From Dugong dugon (Eukaryota > Chordata > Mammalia > Sirenia > Dugongidae): a DNA stretch of 64,000 nucleotides. The stretch covers positions 167,907,624 to 167,971,623 of the forward strand of contig CM057461.1 of assembly GCA_030035585.1 (NCBI GenBank), in the 5' to 3' direction. Positions 1 through 11,738 of the stretch are shown one piece after another. The position numbers and the translations under genes are program-made. The notes beneath the pieces were generated by a model that had not been told where the DNA came from, did no database searches, and saw only the letters and a program-made list of their open reading frames with translations. Each line of letters opens with the position of its first letter. The stretch's first letter is position 1.

Positions 1-220
1 TATCTATGTGAGATCAAATTGACAATAGCAACTCAAAAGGTTTGATGGGAAGCCTAGGGGACGGTGAGTTGAAGATAATGGTGATGGAATAATTTGGAAA
101 AGGATAGTGAGAATAGCAGCATAACTGGAAGAATGTAATCAGTGTCACTGAATTGTACATGTAGAAACTTTCAAAATGGTGTAACTTTGGCTATGTATAT
201 TTTCACCAAAAAAAAAAAGG
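1..220 (+). mobile_element. L1 3' end (afrotherian-type 3' UTR)
   Basis: The end reads gaatgtaatcagtgtcactg and then gaattgtacatgtagaaa, followed by an A-rich tail, as in L1 3' UTRs. The same unit recurs at 37546-37760, which shows it is interspersed. The left part is cut by the window edge. Confidence 0.65.
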
Positions 221-429
221 TCTTCAAGGTCGAGAAGGGAGAGTGTTGACATGTTATGGGGTTGTTAACCAATGCCATAAAGCATATGTGTACTGACTGT
301 TTAATGAGAAACTATTTGTTCTGTAAACCTTCATCTAAAGTACAATAAAAAATAAAAAATAGAAAATAAAAAAATGAGAAACAAATGTTAGTGTTGTAAG
401 CCAGTGAGACTCAGGGGTTGTTTGCTATA

Positions 430-748
430 GGAAAGCTAGTACACAATAGAATAGGTAAATGAATTCTAAATGGAATATCATACAGCAATGAAAATGAATG
501 AAACATAGACAAATACAACATACAACTACAAAATAATGTTGAATAAAAGAAGCCAGATTCAAAAGAATATGTACAGTATGATTCCATGTATATAAAGTTT
601 AAAATCAGACAAAACTATTGTGTTGGGGAATTTATAGGTGGATGGTAACACTATTGAGAAAAGCAAACCCATTATTGCCATAAAAGTTGAGATAATGGTT
701 ATCTCTGGAGGTGGGGAAGTGGTTGTGAGTTCTGTTGGAAAAAGAATA
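430..748 (+). mobile_element. Old L1 3' UTR fragment
   Basis: Phrases such as atacagcaatgaaaatgaat, gaagccagattcaaaagaa and gtatgattccatgtatat are the standard old mammalian L1 3' UTR string in sense orientation. The RTE-derived element at 751 interrupts or follows it. Confidence 0.7.
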
Positions 749-750
749 GA

Positions 751-1202
751 CAGCAGTTGTCAAGTCAGCTCAGACTCATGGCAACCCCATGTACAACAGA
801 ACAAAATATTGCCCCTTCCTGCATCATCCTCATGCTCACAGGCATGTTTGAGTCCACTGTTGTGGCTGTTGTGTCAATCCATCTCACTGAGGTTCTCCCT
901 TGCCCTCACTGACCCATTATTTCACCAAACATGATGTCCTCCTGCGATCGATCCCTTCTGATGACTTGCCCAAAGCAAGCAAGTCAGACAATGTTCTGCT
1001 GTGATCCATGATGTTTTCATTAGCTAATTTCAAAAAGTGGATTGTCAGGCCTTTCTTCCTAATCTGTCTTAGTCTGGAAGCTCTGCTGAAACCTGTCCAC
1101 CATGGGTGACCCTGCTGGTGTTTGAAATACCAGTGGCATAGCTTCCACATCACAGCAACACACAAGCCACCACAGTACGACAAAATGACAGACAGGTGGT
1201 GG
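751..1202 (-). mobile_element. Internally deleted RTE LINE derivative
   Basis: The left part (about 751-990) is the antisense 3' region of the afrotherian RTE, with the string gttgtgtcaatccatctcac as in the copies at 30241 and 41003. The right part (about 990-1202) is a different unit containing tctgtcttagtctggaagct and accatgggtgaccctgctgg. That unit also lies next to the RTE tail at 30761-30988. I infer it is the RTE 5' UTR joined to the 3' tail by loss of the coding region. Confidence 0.65.
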
Positions 1203-1639
1203 AAAAAAAGAATACAAAGTGAGATTCTAAGGTACTGGCAATGTTTTATTTCTTAAATTGGGTGTTTATGTTTTTCTTTAAACATGCATTTTTCCTTCAT
1301 AAACTTCTATGTATATTTCACAATAAAAAGGTTTAAAAAAAAATTCAATTGTACCCCACCACAAAGAAAAACAATATATTGAAAAGTCAGTCTTACTGCT
1401 TCCTACTCAGTCTCAATCTAGAGTCAACCACTGCTCAAAATTGTTGTGTTTTAATTTTTTTAGTGGCTATTATTATAACTTTAAGTGAAATATTACCTGT
1501 ATTCTGCTTCTCCTTGATTTTTCAACTTTATATAAAGTCTATTCTTGACTGCCTGCAATTGGAGATGAGGAATTGCAAATAGTACTTACATTGCCTCCCC
1601 TCTTCTATTCACCTCCTCCACTTCCTGACAGTTTTGTAT

Positions 1640-4440
1640 CATTATCAGGCTAATGATTGTCTTTAGGGTAATGGTAGCCTTTATAGCTTTAAATAATATA
1701 CTTGAGCATCTATTTCTTGATGTACCCACCTTAGCCAATACTTTTTACTCCTTACTATGAAAAAGGGAGAAATTAGAATCCATTTTCTTCTTTCAGCTTC
1801 TCCTTGATTCATCACTCAGTTTATGGGTCCATTTATAGCTTTTATCTAAAACTGTTCTACCGTTGTTGGATATTTAGGTTGTTTCCAGTTTGGACTGTCA
1901 GCATTCTTGTACGTGTCTTTTGGTTATAGGCTATATGCATTTTTTAAAATTTTGGTAGAAAATACCAAACAGTTTTCGAAATGTCTGTACCAGGTTGTAC
2001 TGGCACCAGCAGTAATAAAGAACTATGTACTTCATACTCTTACCAGTAGTTGATATTTTCTGTCTTTTTTATTTTTGCTATTTTGATGAATATGTAATTG
2101 TATCAAATTAGGGTTTAATTTGCATTTCCCTCATGATTAATGAGGTTGAGCATGTTTTCATGTTTATTGTCTATATTTTTATCTTCTTTTGTGAAATGCT
2201 TATTCAGGTCTCTTGCCCATTTTTTTTTTTTTTTTTTAAATTGGAATCTCTCTATCTCCCTTCCCTCTGTCATTGATTTGTAGGTATTCTTTACATATTC
2301 TCAATAAGAATGCTTTTGTCCACAATGTATGTTGCAAATGTATGTCTGTGACTTGCTTTTTTAGTTTCTATGTGGGGCCTTTTGATGAACAATTCTGATT
2401 TTTAACATAGTCCAATTTATCAATCTATTTATTTATGGATAGTGATTTTTGTGTCTTGTTTAATTTGCCTTTTCCTACCCCCAAAGCATGAATATATTCT
2501 TCTTTGATATTTTTGAGAAGCTTTATTATTTTTGCCATTCACTTCTAGATCCATAATCCACCTGAAAATTTTTCCCCTGTGGTATAATCTGTTTCAACTC
2601 ATTTGACAGAGTACAGCTGCTTCATAGGGTATTCATGGCTGTAATCTTTACAGAAGCAGATCACCAAGTCTTTCTCCTGCATGGGGTAAACTAGAGGTCC
2701 ATTTTCTTTCTTTCTTTTCTTTTTTCATATATTATACACAATTGACCCAACATTATTTTTTAAAAAAGAAGAAAAGGCAATTTTACTTATACCTTTTCAA
2801 TTTTTATGCTTTTAGCTCCTTTTCTTGCCTTATTATACTGGCCAAGAACTACAGTACAATGTTAAATATAAGTAGTGAGAAAAAATATCCCTGCTGTCTT
2901 CCCAGTCTTAGGTAGAACACATTCAGTTTTTCACCACTGAACATGCTGTTAGCTCTAAATTTTTCATAGATTATCTTTGTTAAGGTTGACTATTTCTCTA
3001 TTCCTAACTTTCTGAAAGTATTTAGTATAAAAAGTTTAGATTTTATCAAATGTTTTTCTATATCTATTTTTAATAGCTGTCTCTTTCATTTATTTAACAT
3101 GGTAAATTACATTAAGAGATTTTTGAATGTTAAATCAAGCTTACATTCCCAGGATAATCTCCACTTAGTCAAGAAATATTATACTTAACATTGCTGGATT
3201 TGATATGCTAATATTTTATTATAATTTTTGTATATATGTTCATGAGGGTTATTAGTTTCTGGGTTTCTTTCTTGATAATGTCTTTATTTAGTTTTGATAT
3301 TGGGGCAATACTGGTCTTGTAAAACAGGTTGGGAAATGTTGCCTATTTCGCAAAGATTTTTTGTAGGACTAGTATTACTTCTTTCTTAATGGTTTGAACT
3401 ATTCCTTATGGTATCATTTAACTTGTTCCTTCATCCCCTGAATTTTCTATGGATTGTATTTAGGGTCAGTTCTTTTGACAAGGATATTTCAGAGGAGGTT
3501 CTGTGAACTTACTACCTATTTGAATCACATTGTGAGAAATAGGATGTCTTGTTGCTGCTAAGATTAATCGCTAGGGTCAGGTGAAAGCCACCTGATCTCT
3601 CCTTTATAAAATCATCCATCACCCAGCCATCTGATGTTTTTATCATCTATTGTGGTCTTTTTAAAAATACAGACATTCAGGTTTTAAAATTTCTCCCTAA
3701 GTAGTGCATTGTCAATGTAAAACTAATGTCATGTTTTTATCATGTGTTTCTAAATCTTTCAGAATTTTCATTGTGATATGATCTTTGATGTATGAGTTAT
3801 TTACACATATACTTAAAAAGAATTTCTAGTGTGGGGTTTTTTGTGATTGTTGTTGTTATTGGTTTGATTTTAGTTTTCTTTTTGCTATTGATTTTAACTT
3901 AATTGTATTGTCAGAGAAAAAGTTCTACATATATATATATATTTATGGTTGTTGAAGTTTTATGTCATAATATATATTCAGCTTTTTTTATTATATGTTG
4001 CTTGAGTGATTAAAAAATTGGCAGATGCCAGTTGCTATGTAAATTTGAGCATTATATTAAACTTTCTAATCTTATTCAAATATCCTATATCCTTTAGTCT
4101 TCAGTAGCTATCAGTTATTAAGAGAAGTGCCTTAAAATTTCCATTATGATAGTGGATTTTTCAGTCTCTGTTTGTAAATATATCCATATTTTACACTTGA
4201 AAGCGATGTTGTTAGGTACATAGGTTGGTAATTCTTATATCTTTCCATAACAATATTGCTTTACTTAGTCTCTTTTGCCTGATAGTTGTACAAATTTTTT
4301 CGTTAGTATTTACTAATATATCATTCTGCCCTCTTATTTTAAATCATTGTGTCATTATGTTTTAGATATGTTTCTTATAAAAGCATATACCTAGATTTTA
4401 TTTTTTAAATCTGAATACCTCTGCTGACAATGATTCTTTC
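1640..4440 (-). mobile_element. Old L1, antisense, ORF2 and 3' UTR
   Basis: The left part carries the antisense L1 3' UTR string (tttgcatttccctcatgatt, ttgagcatgttttcatgttt, tttgatgaacaattctg). From about 2870 the text follows antisense ORF2 (for example gggcaatactggtcttgtaa). No long open frame remains, so the copy is heavily decayed. An AfroSINE fragment is inserted at about 2594-2690, and a 3510-3650 stretch does not fit L1 and may be another insertion. Boundaries are approximate. Confidence 0.6.
2594..2690 (-). mobile_element. AfroSINE fragment inside old L1
   Basis: The text tcatagggtattcatggctg and taatctttacagaagcagat is the antisense AfroSINE body. Both ends are eroded. Confidence 0.6.
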
Positions 4441-4802
4441 ATTTAAAAAAATGGAAACCCTTTAGAACTCTTTTCTAAAAAAGAATATACCCTTATTCAA
4501 ACAAAATATTTTAAAGCCACAAATTAATTAAAGTTATTTTTATATAAGAGTTTTTTGATATTTCACAGTATTTTGTGAATTATCCATGATACATTTTTTT
4601 TGCTTTAATAGGAAAAAAGTGTCCAAATTTATTATTAAATTACTTCCCCCTTGACATTTACGTATTTTAAACGAGAACGTTAGAATTTTCACCTTCTTTT
4701 TACTTTTTATCTTAAATTTCAAGTTAAGCATCACTTAAACTATTTTAGAAATTTATTATCAAATTATTGACCTTAAAACATGTAATAATATTTTAATGTC
4801 CA

Positions 4803-4841
<39 letters not shown>

Positions 4842-7800
4842 TATGTGTGTATAATACATTTTATATTTGAATCATAGTCAAACTTGTTTCATGTTTTATA
4901 TTCATCCTAGGAATAGAACAATATATTTTTCCATTGTTGTCTCATCTTTTCAGAAGACTGGGTTGAACTGACGCAGACTATTATGAGACATTCTGATGCA
5001 TTGTGTGAGATGTATATATATTCTGAAATAAGCTTTAAATATTGTCAGAATTGCTCATTGAAGTAAAGAACCTGGAGTGCTGGGAAACAAAGCAAGACAA
5101 AGTTTAATACTTTGTACAACTGTGGTAATGCTGTTGTTACCACATTGCTTTATTGGTCGGTACAGATTACTATCATTTAATATGGATTCTGACCCTTCAA
5201 GTAAAGGAGGGCTAGTCTAATTAATCATGCTATTTCTAATCTCAATTAATTTGCTATTTTAGTGAAGACCAGCAAGACCTACTGCCCTCTTACCCAGATG
5301 ACAGTAAATATTACAGTAATACACTTTACAAAATAGGTATTGAAGTACAGCTCTTTAGAAAGCTATATAGTGCAGACATATCTACCTGACAGGAGCATTC
5401 TAAGTGGATTCTCTTGTGGCCTCTTTTATTTTCCATGAAGATGCACATAGAATATGAGAGACAGGGAGTAAACAAGTGGTTTATGTGAGTAATCACCGAG
5501 GACTGTCTTTAATTCCTTGGAGACCAAGACATCCAACTGGACTTACTTTGCATGGTTTGAGTTGTCTCTGCATCTGTTTTTTTCCAGTTAATGCAATTCA
5601 AAAAATTTAGTTACAATGGCCATGTTTTACTTTTTAGGTATTTTGTCATGTTTTCTATGTAATTGATCCCTATTTTATATATTCTATTACACTGAAGAGG
5701 ATCTTTGGGAAATTCCTTAAGTATAGAGAGAGAAACTATTCTCCACTTAAAATAGGGTTAGAGACAGTTATAAAAGAGGAAGGAAGATCTAGGACCAGTC
5801 CTTTGCTTTGCCACCAGTGTGAGGGCACCCTGGATGAATAAGCCCACAGGTGTTGGCGTGACTTATTTGTGCATCCTGCCCCTGTAAGGACTAGGGGATG
5901 AACTAAATTGTGTGATTTGGGGAATATAGCAATTCAAAACCAGATGCTTAGACCGCTAAGACATCCCTTCTGGCATTGTAAGGCGTGATGTTGTAAATAT
6001 AGCAGATAATTGAAATTTAGATTTTAGACATGGATGTTGTCAGCAGCCCTCCTCTTGCTTTCATTGCTTAGAGTCTTAAAAGTATATTTAGCAGTTCATA
6101 TTAATGCAATTGCAGCCAGATTAATTGAGCTTTTTTTTTTTAAACTCTTCTTTGGTGAGGAGAGTATTAATAATAAAAACAGGAGAAAAAAATGCCTGAA
6201 CTGAAAAGTGCACCCAAAGTAAAGATGGAAAATATTCTCTAGTTTGGGAAATAAAATCTTGATCTCTTTTCTTGGGTTCCTTTCAGTTTCAGCTTTTTTT
6301 TCCCCCAAACTTGTCCCCCTATTGATTAAAACTGTCATCCTTTTTTGTCCATCATATAATGTAGTTTTCATAAATTAACTGCTTCATTTCTTCTTTTTGT
6401 ATTAATCAAGTTACAGTGGTTCTTAGGCTAAAGCGGAGATGGGTCTTGGCTTTTCCTAATCTTGGAAGCCCCATAGCTAGCTTTTCATAAAAATCATCAA
6501 GCATGCCACTTAGTTCAGTAAATTTTCTCTTCTTTTTCTTAACATCTTCGGTATTATGGGCAAAAATGGTCATACTTTAGCAAGCTGTCTACACTTCATA
6601 TAACCTCTTTTTGTAATGAGATTACTTGAGTAATGAGGGAGATAAAGTTGAGAATTTGTTGAAATGATATTTCTTTATCCAAAAGCAAATAGAAAAAAGT
6701 AAAAGTCCATGAAGAGTGGTGGTTTGAATGGGACATCAACGTGAAATGAATGTCACCATTTCGTCAGTATTAAATATTAGACCTTTCAAATGACAAATAG
6801 TATCCCCAATAATACCACACACACACACACAAAACAACAACAGCAAGAAAAAAAAAACCTCTGCCACATTTAAAACAATTCTGACTACCATAGCTACTCA
6901 GGGTGGGAAAGATAGAATGTGTATCATATCGTTTTATGTGGATATTGTGGGTTGACCAGAAGGTAATACTGAAGAAATCCTTAAAGTGTGGCTTCAGATT
7001 TGAAAGTGGATTTATAGAGGATAACAGGGTTAAGCTAACTATTCTACTCCACAGAAATTATATGCAGAGAGCTATTTTTGTGCCCAGGAGTCCAGGTGAA
7101 TGTAATTCTAAAAGATAATCAGGTAAATGACATCAGGCTTTGAAGAATTTGCAACTGCAAATCAAGTGACTACCATGTTTGTGCAATGAGAATATAACTT
7201 TTGTGCACATTACCAATCTTTACAGTAACAGCCCCATACATAACAGTCATCATTAGCATCCTAATGGAATGAAGAGGAAGACAGAATTATGCTAAATTAA
7301 AAATTGACCCTCAAATTTCACTATTTTTCAGGCCTAAAGTCTGGGAGCAGAGTGAGACAAATTCTTACCACATGAATTTTAAAAGGTTACTGATTTTCAT
7401 TCTCCTCCTTTCTAATCCTTTTTATGTATTTCTGTCTTTTTTCTGCTTCCTTGTCTCAGCCTCTTGTGGCAATCAGTAATCTAGCTTTATATGAATAACT
7501 GTGGACTTCAAAGCGCAAACAATATACAATGGTGGCAAAACTCAAGACCTCCCCTTTTCTGCAAGTTTCAAGTCCTTTTACCTAGCCATGAAAATATGCA
7601 CCACCTTAAGGGGCACACTTGACCACCTAACTTCCTGGCCAGTGCTTTGGGGAGGACTGAATGAGGCCAGAGAAGAGCACAGATAAATTGCATAGTCTGC
7701 CTTTCACCATCCATGGCACTTGAGCTTGCTGCTGTAAGCCAACTACCAAGCAGTCATACATTTCTCTATTTTTCCTTTCTGTGGAGACATCACATCTGAG

Positions 7801-8250
7801 CTTGAATTTTCATTAGTTCTCCATTTCCTGGAATCAAGGAATAAGATTGAGTCCACTATTTTGTATATAGTCTTTTGGACTCAGTGGATGCCCTAACCAT
7901 TACCTTTTCTGCATACATGTATTTCAGCCTTCAAGAATGAATAAAAAACAATTTTTGTCTTTATTGTCATATTTGTAATTTGATCATTTCTCAGAAGATT
8001 GCCCACAGAAAATTTACCATATATTTGATTACATGGAACTATTAATTTTGTTTCATGTTGCCATTTCCCTCTGAAGAGCTGTTAAATGCTCTAATTTTAA
8101 TCTTCTGTGATTGCCTCACAAGTGAAGAAGTGATTTTTTAGAGGTACATCGCATCAATGCCCTCAGCTACAGTATTTCCTTTATAATAAGGAGAGAAGAG
8201 AGGGGTTTACATTACCACTTGGTTTAAAAACCCTTATCTGTCAGTAAGCA
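4441..8250. other. Intron sequence, mostly unassigned
   Basis: AT-rich intron without a coding signal. It holds a (TG)n run at 4805-4850 and a short CA run near 6818. A segment at about 5750-5990 may be an old repeat that I cannot name. Open frames at 6096-6371 and 7501-7686 show no family features. Confidence 0.5.
4805..4850. repeat. (TG)n microsatellite
   Basis: About 20 TG units, ending in a mixed TG/TATG run. Confidence 0.95.
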
Positions 8251-8253
8251 TGC

Positions 8254-8335
8254 ATTTTCCTATGCAAACCTGGGAGTTCATTAAAAGAGCATTCATTTTC
8301 CTATGCAAACCTGGGAATTCATTAAAAGTGTGAGG
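8254..8335. repeat. 41-bp direct tandem duplication
   Basis: The string ttcctatgcaaacctggg followed by a ttcattaaaag motif occurs twice, 41 bp apart, with one clear difference (gagttc/gaattc). It contains the octamer-like atgcaaa in each copy. It lies 100 bp before the hAT element. Confidence 0.85.
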
Positions 8336-8437
8336 TTGTGTCTCTGATTAGGCATGGCCAAGGGCTGGGGAGATGCTGCTGTGGTAGAAACCTTAACAAA
8401 AAATTGAATAAAAAGGGAATCTCTATTTTGTTCAGAC

Positions 8438-8910
8438 CAGGGCTTTGAACTAGTTCTAAATGGTTCAGTCATGGCCAACAGAAACAAGACAGGACTTCGG
8501 ACCAGTTCGAAGCCATTCAGTCATGGTCAGCGGAAACAAGGGCAGCATACTCGTTGCATAGCAACCAAATCTCTTGCACATCGCCTTTTGACCCTAGTAG
8601 GAAACGGGTGGTGACCCACTCAAAGTTGGCAGCCAGCTGCACTGCTTTGAATGTGTCATTCTCCACAGACCTGCCAATAATCCAGTCTCCCACATCAGGC
8701 TCCTGAAAGTTTCATGATGCAGATTAGATTATTGGCAGGACAGTGGAGAACAACACACATTCATAGCTGCACAGTAGGTTGCCATCTTTGAGCAGGGTAC
8801 TGCTGCCTATTTCCTGCTGGGGTCAAAAACAACGTGAAGAGATTTGGTTGCTATGCAATATTTATGCTTCCGTTGTTTTCTTTGGTCATGACAACTGGTA
8901 CCAAACCCTG
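8438..8910. mobile_element. Foldback hAT-type DNA transposon (non-autonomous)
   Basis: The ends are CAGGGCTTTGAACTAG on the left and the reverse complement of CAGGGTTTGGTACCAG on the right. They are flanked by an exact 8-bp duplication GTTCAGAC at 8430-8437 and 8911-8918. A CAGGG terminus with an 8-bp target-site duplication is the hAT signature. Much of the inside is also inverted: ttgcatagcaaccaaatctc on the left pairs with gagatttggttgctatgcaa on the right, and the pair tctccacagacctgccaata / tattggcaggacagtggaga lies nearer the centre. The left arm carries a second, diverged copy of about 50 bp of the terminal region. No transposase is present. Confidence 0.8.
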
Positions 8911-8918
8911 GTTCAGAC

Positions 8919-10587
8919 CAAGAACATCCTTTTTTTTTTTTTTTAGGTTTTTTTTTTCCTTTCTTATTTGGGAGTGTGTTTTACTGTGTTGTATAGCATT
9001 GAGTAAGTGAACTATTATGAACTGCAAAAATAACTACTTCCTTTTTTAAACCATTCCTTTCTATTATATTCATCACTTATTAAAAATGTAGTTCAGGGAG
9101 CATTCAAGTATTAACAAATATTAATAAATTAGCTTTGTACTAAGCAATGAAATAAGATACAGTTTGTTATTTCTGCATCCAACTATGAAAAAGTGCACTG
9201 GCATATGTTTCTTTGGGGAGAGAGTATGGGGCACAGTCTACTTCACAGACAGCAGGATGGATGGGTAGACAGGTGGTTGGTTTGTTCACTTATGCATTCA
9301 TTCAATAAATATGAGTATCTACTATAAACTAAGCTGATAAAAATCAAGCAGGGAACCTAGGGTGCTTTGACATAGTCGTCTTTCTTGCAATTCTGTATGC
9401 TGGTAGCAATGCCAATGTTCATGAAGATTTCAGACTGAATTTACTGAGTGTAGATACTATGCCCTTAAAGCCTAGTCAAAGTGGAGTTGGAAGAGAGATG
9501 GCAATGGTGCACGTTATGGGGGGAAAATGGCAGGATGATTTTGGGAAGGTCTTGGTTATGTAAGAGGAATCAGAATTTATAAACAGTGTGTCAATTTCAT
9601 CATCTACCTATTTCCATTGCTTAAATTTCTTGTCCTACAGGATTGCCACACTAACTATACCCATTTGGTTGATCTCGATTTGGTGGATCAAGAATTTCCA
9701 CACATGATATTTGTACTAAATCAACACTGTCTAATAGAAGCAGTTTTAAAAATGTGAATTAAGAAATCTGATGGTAGGACATTTTTGCCACATACTTCTA
9801 TTAATTGCCTGAAGGCAGGGGGAGGATGGGATTTAAATATTAAAGATAGAAGTTCATCATATCCCAAAATGGCCAACAAATGGAATAGTAGTCAAGAACA
9901 TTAGACCTTTAGTACTTAACTTCAGATTTAACATTTGAAATTTCATATATACTGCATGTAAGCCAAAGGTCTAGAACGTGTAAGAATTTGTAATTTTTCC
10001 ACAGCACAGTGTGAATCACTCTCACTGGGAGGCTCATGTTCAGGAGTGACTTACCTTGTCAAGAGGCTTCTCATAAGGCCACAGCATTTGCTGACAAATT
10101 TTGAAGGGTTGTTTGTCTTTACTGTGCTTCCCACCTTCTTGGAAGTTCTTCATGAAGTAGATGAGCAGTATGATCAGTGGGATACCCTCCTCACATCCAC
10201 TCAGGATTTTTGTCTTTAGCAGCCACCACCTTCCCTATTCAGATATTGCCACTTATAGCAATCACTGTTTTAAGGATGTGTCTGTAAAAATATTTATTAT
10301 CATTTCTGTACTATAAATTCTCATGATCCTTTCAAAGATAGGGGCTTGGATTAGCATGTAAGCATCAATTTTTAATCTTGGGATCAGAGTTAGGATTTAG
10401 GGGTTCTGAAAGCCCTGAAATTATATGCAGAATTATATGTGAGTGCATATTTGCATCTTTATTGGGAAAATAACCATAACTGTCATTAGTTTTGCAAATG
10501 AGACTATGATCAGAAAAACTGCAAAACACTGCTTTAATTAGAGAATTGTTAATTTTTCTTGGAGTATTGGCTATGGAGTCATTGAGT
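8919..10587. other. Intron sequence with one L2-like trace
   Basis: It holds a T run at about 8930-8944 and an L2-like phrase near 9290-9340 (attcattcaataaatatgag). The rest, including 9990-10260, is unassigned. Confidence 0.4.
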
Positions 10588-10785
10588 GATGCAAACAGTT
10601 AACATGCTTGGCTGTTAACCAAAAGATTTGAAGTTCAAGTCCAACCAGAAGTGCCTGGGACAAAGAACCTGGCTATCTACTTCTGAAAAATCAGCCATTA
10701 AAGACCTTATGGGGCACCATTCTACTCTGACACACATGGGGTTACCTTTAATAGTGGTCAACTTGATGGCAGCTGGTTTGTATTT
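10588..10785 (+). mobile_element. AfroSINE, diverged
   Basis: It reads ttggctgttaaccaaaag, gaagttcaagtcc and accttatggggcaccattct in AfroSINE order. It is more diverged than most copies here. Confidence 0.65.
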
Positions 10786-11290
10786 GCTTATACCTACTGT
10801 TACACGTGAAAAGGGACTGAAGTTGGAGAAAGAAAAGCAGTGTAGTTGGGTGGCCCCTCAGCTGAGTTAAATTATGGAGACTACGAAGCGGGACAGTGGA
10901 GAGACCAGCCATTATTATCTTCTCTCCAGCCTCTTTGCTCCTCACTCCCCAGAATAAGCTCATTAAGGCAGAGTGTTTGTTTTTGTCTTTTTTTCTTTTT
11001 TTCATCTCTTCATCCCCTACTTCACACAATGCCTAGCAGAAAGGTGGCCTTCAGTAAGTGTTTGTGAACTGAATGGTTCCTGTTTTGCTCATGGGTTAGC
11101 GAGCCCTCTTATTTTTCCATTTGATGATATGTTTTGATTCTCGAGGACATCTTCTTGATGAATAATGAGGAGTTACTCTAGAACACCTTCCTGGGATTCC
11201 TGCATTTGACTTTGCCTTAGGTTACAGAGTTTCTGAAACAGAAGACTGCTAGAGTAACAAGATATTGAGTGAGTTCAAGGTGCAAAATCA

Positions 11291-11333
11291 CTGTAGAAGT
11301 AGAAGTAGAAGTAGTAGTAGAAGTAGTAGTAGT
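11291..11333. repeat. (GTAGAA)/(GTA) microsatellite
   Basis: Interrupted repeats of gtagaa and gtagta. Confidence 0.9.
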
Positions 11334-11468
11334 GAGAGATAAGGCATGAGGGAGAGGGTAAGGAATAACTAAATAAAAATGATGAGACAAGAGGAAATGC
11401 TGGAGTACTAACGTGAGGATTGACAGGTTGTATCAGGGTTCTCAGTAGTATCAGTCAGAAAAAAATTT

Positions 11469-11535
11469 ACACACATACACACATACATATATATACACAC
11501 ACATATATGTATATTAATATATAAGTATATATGCA
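11469..11535. repeat. CA/TA-rich simple repeat
   Basis: Alternating acac and tata runs. Confidence 0.85.
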
Positions 11536-11738
11536 GTTATTTTAAGGAACTGATTCACAAAATTATGTGGGCTGGTAAGTCCAAAATCTGTACGGCAGGC
11601 AGGCCAGCTGGGAACCAGGGCAGGAATTGATGCTGTAGTCTTGAGTCAGAATTTCTTATCTGGGAAACTTTAATTTTTGCTCTTAAAACTTTCAGCTGAT
11701 TAGATGGGGCCTAACTACATTATCAGAAAATGAAGAGT

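Noticed and set aside
10060-10260. Antisense frame of about 50 codons with a hydrophobic stretch, considered as a processed pseudogene
   Set aside because: No protein could be recognised and the frame is short; chance is adequate.
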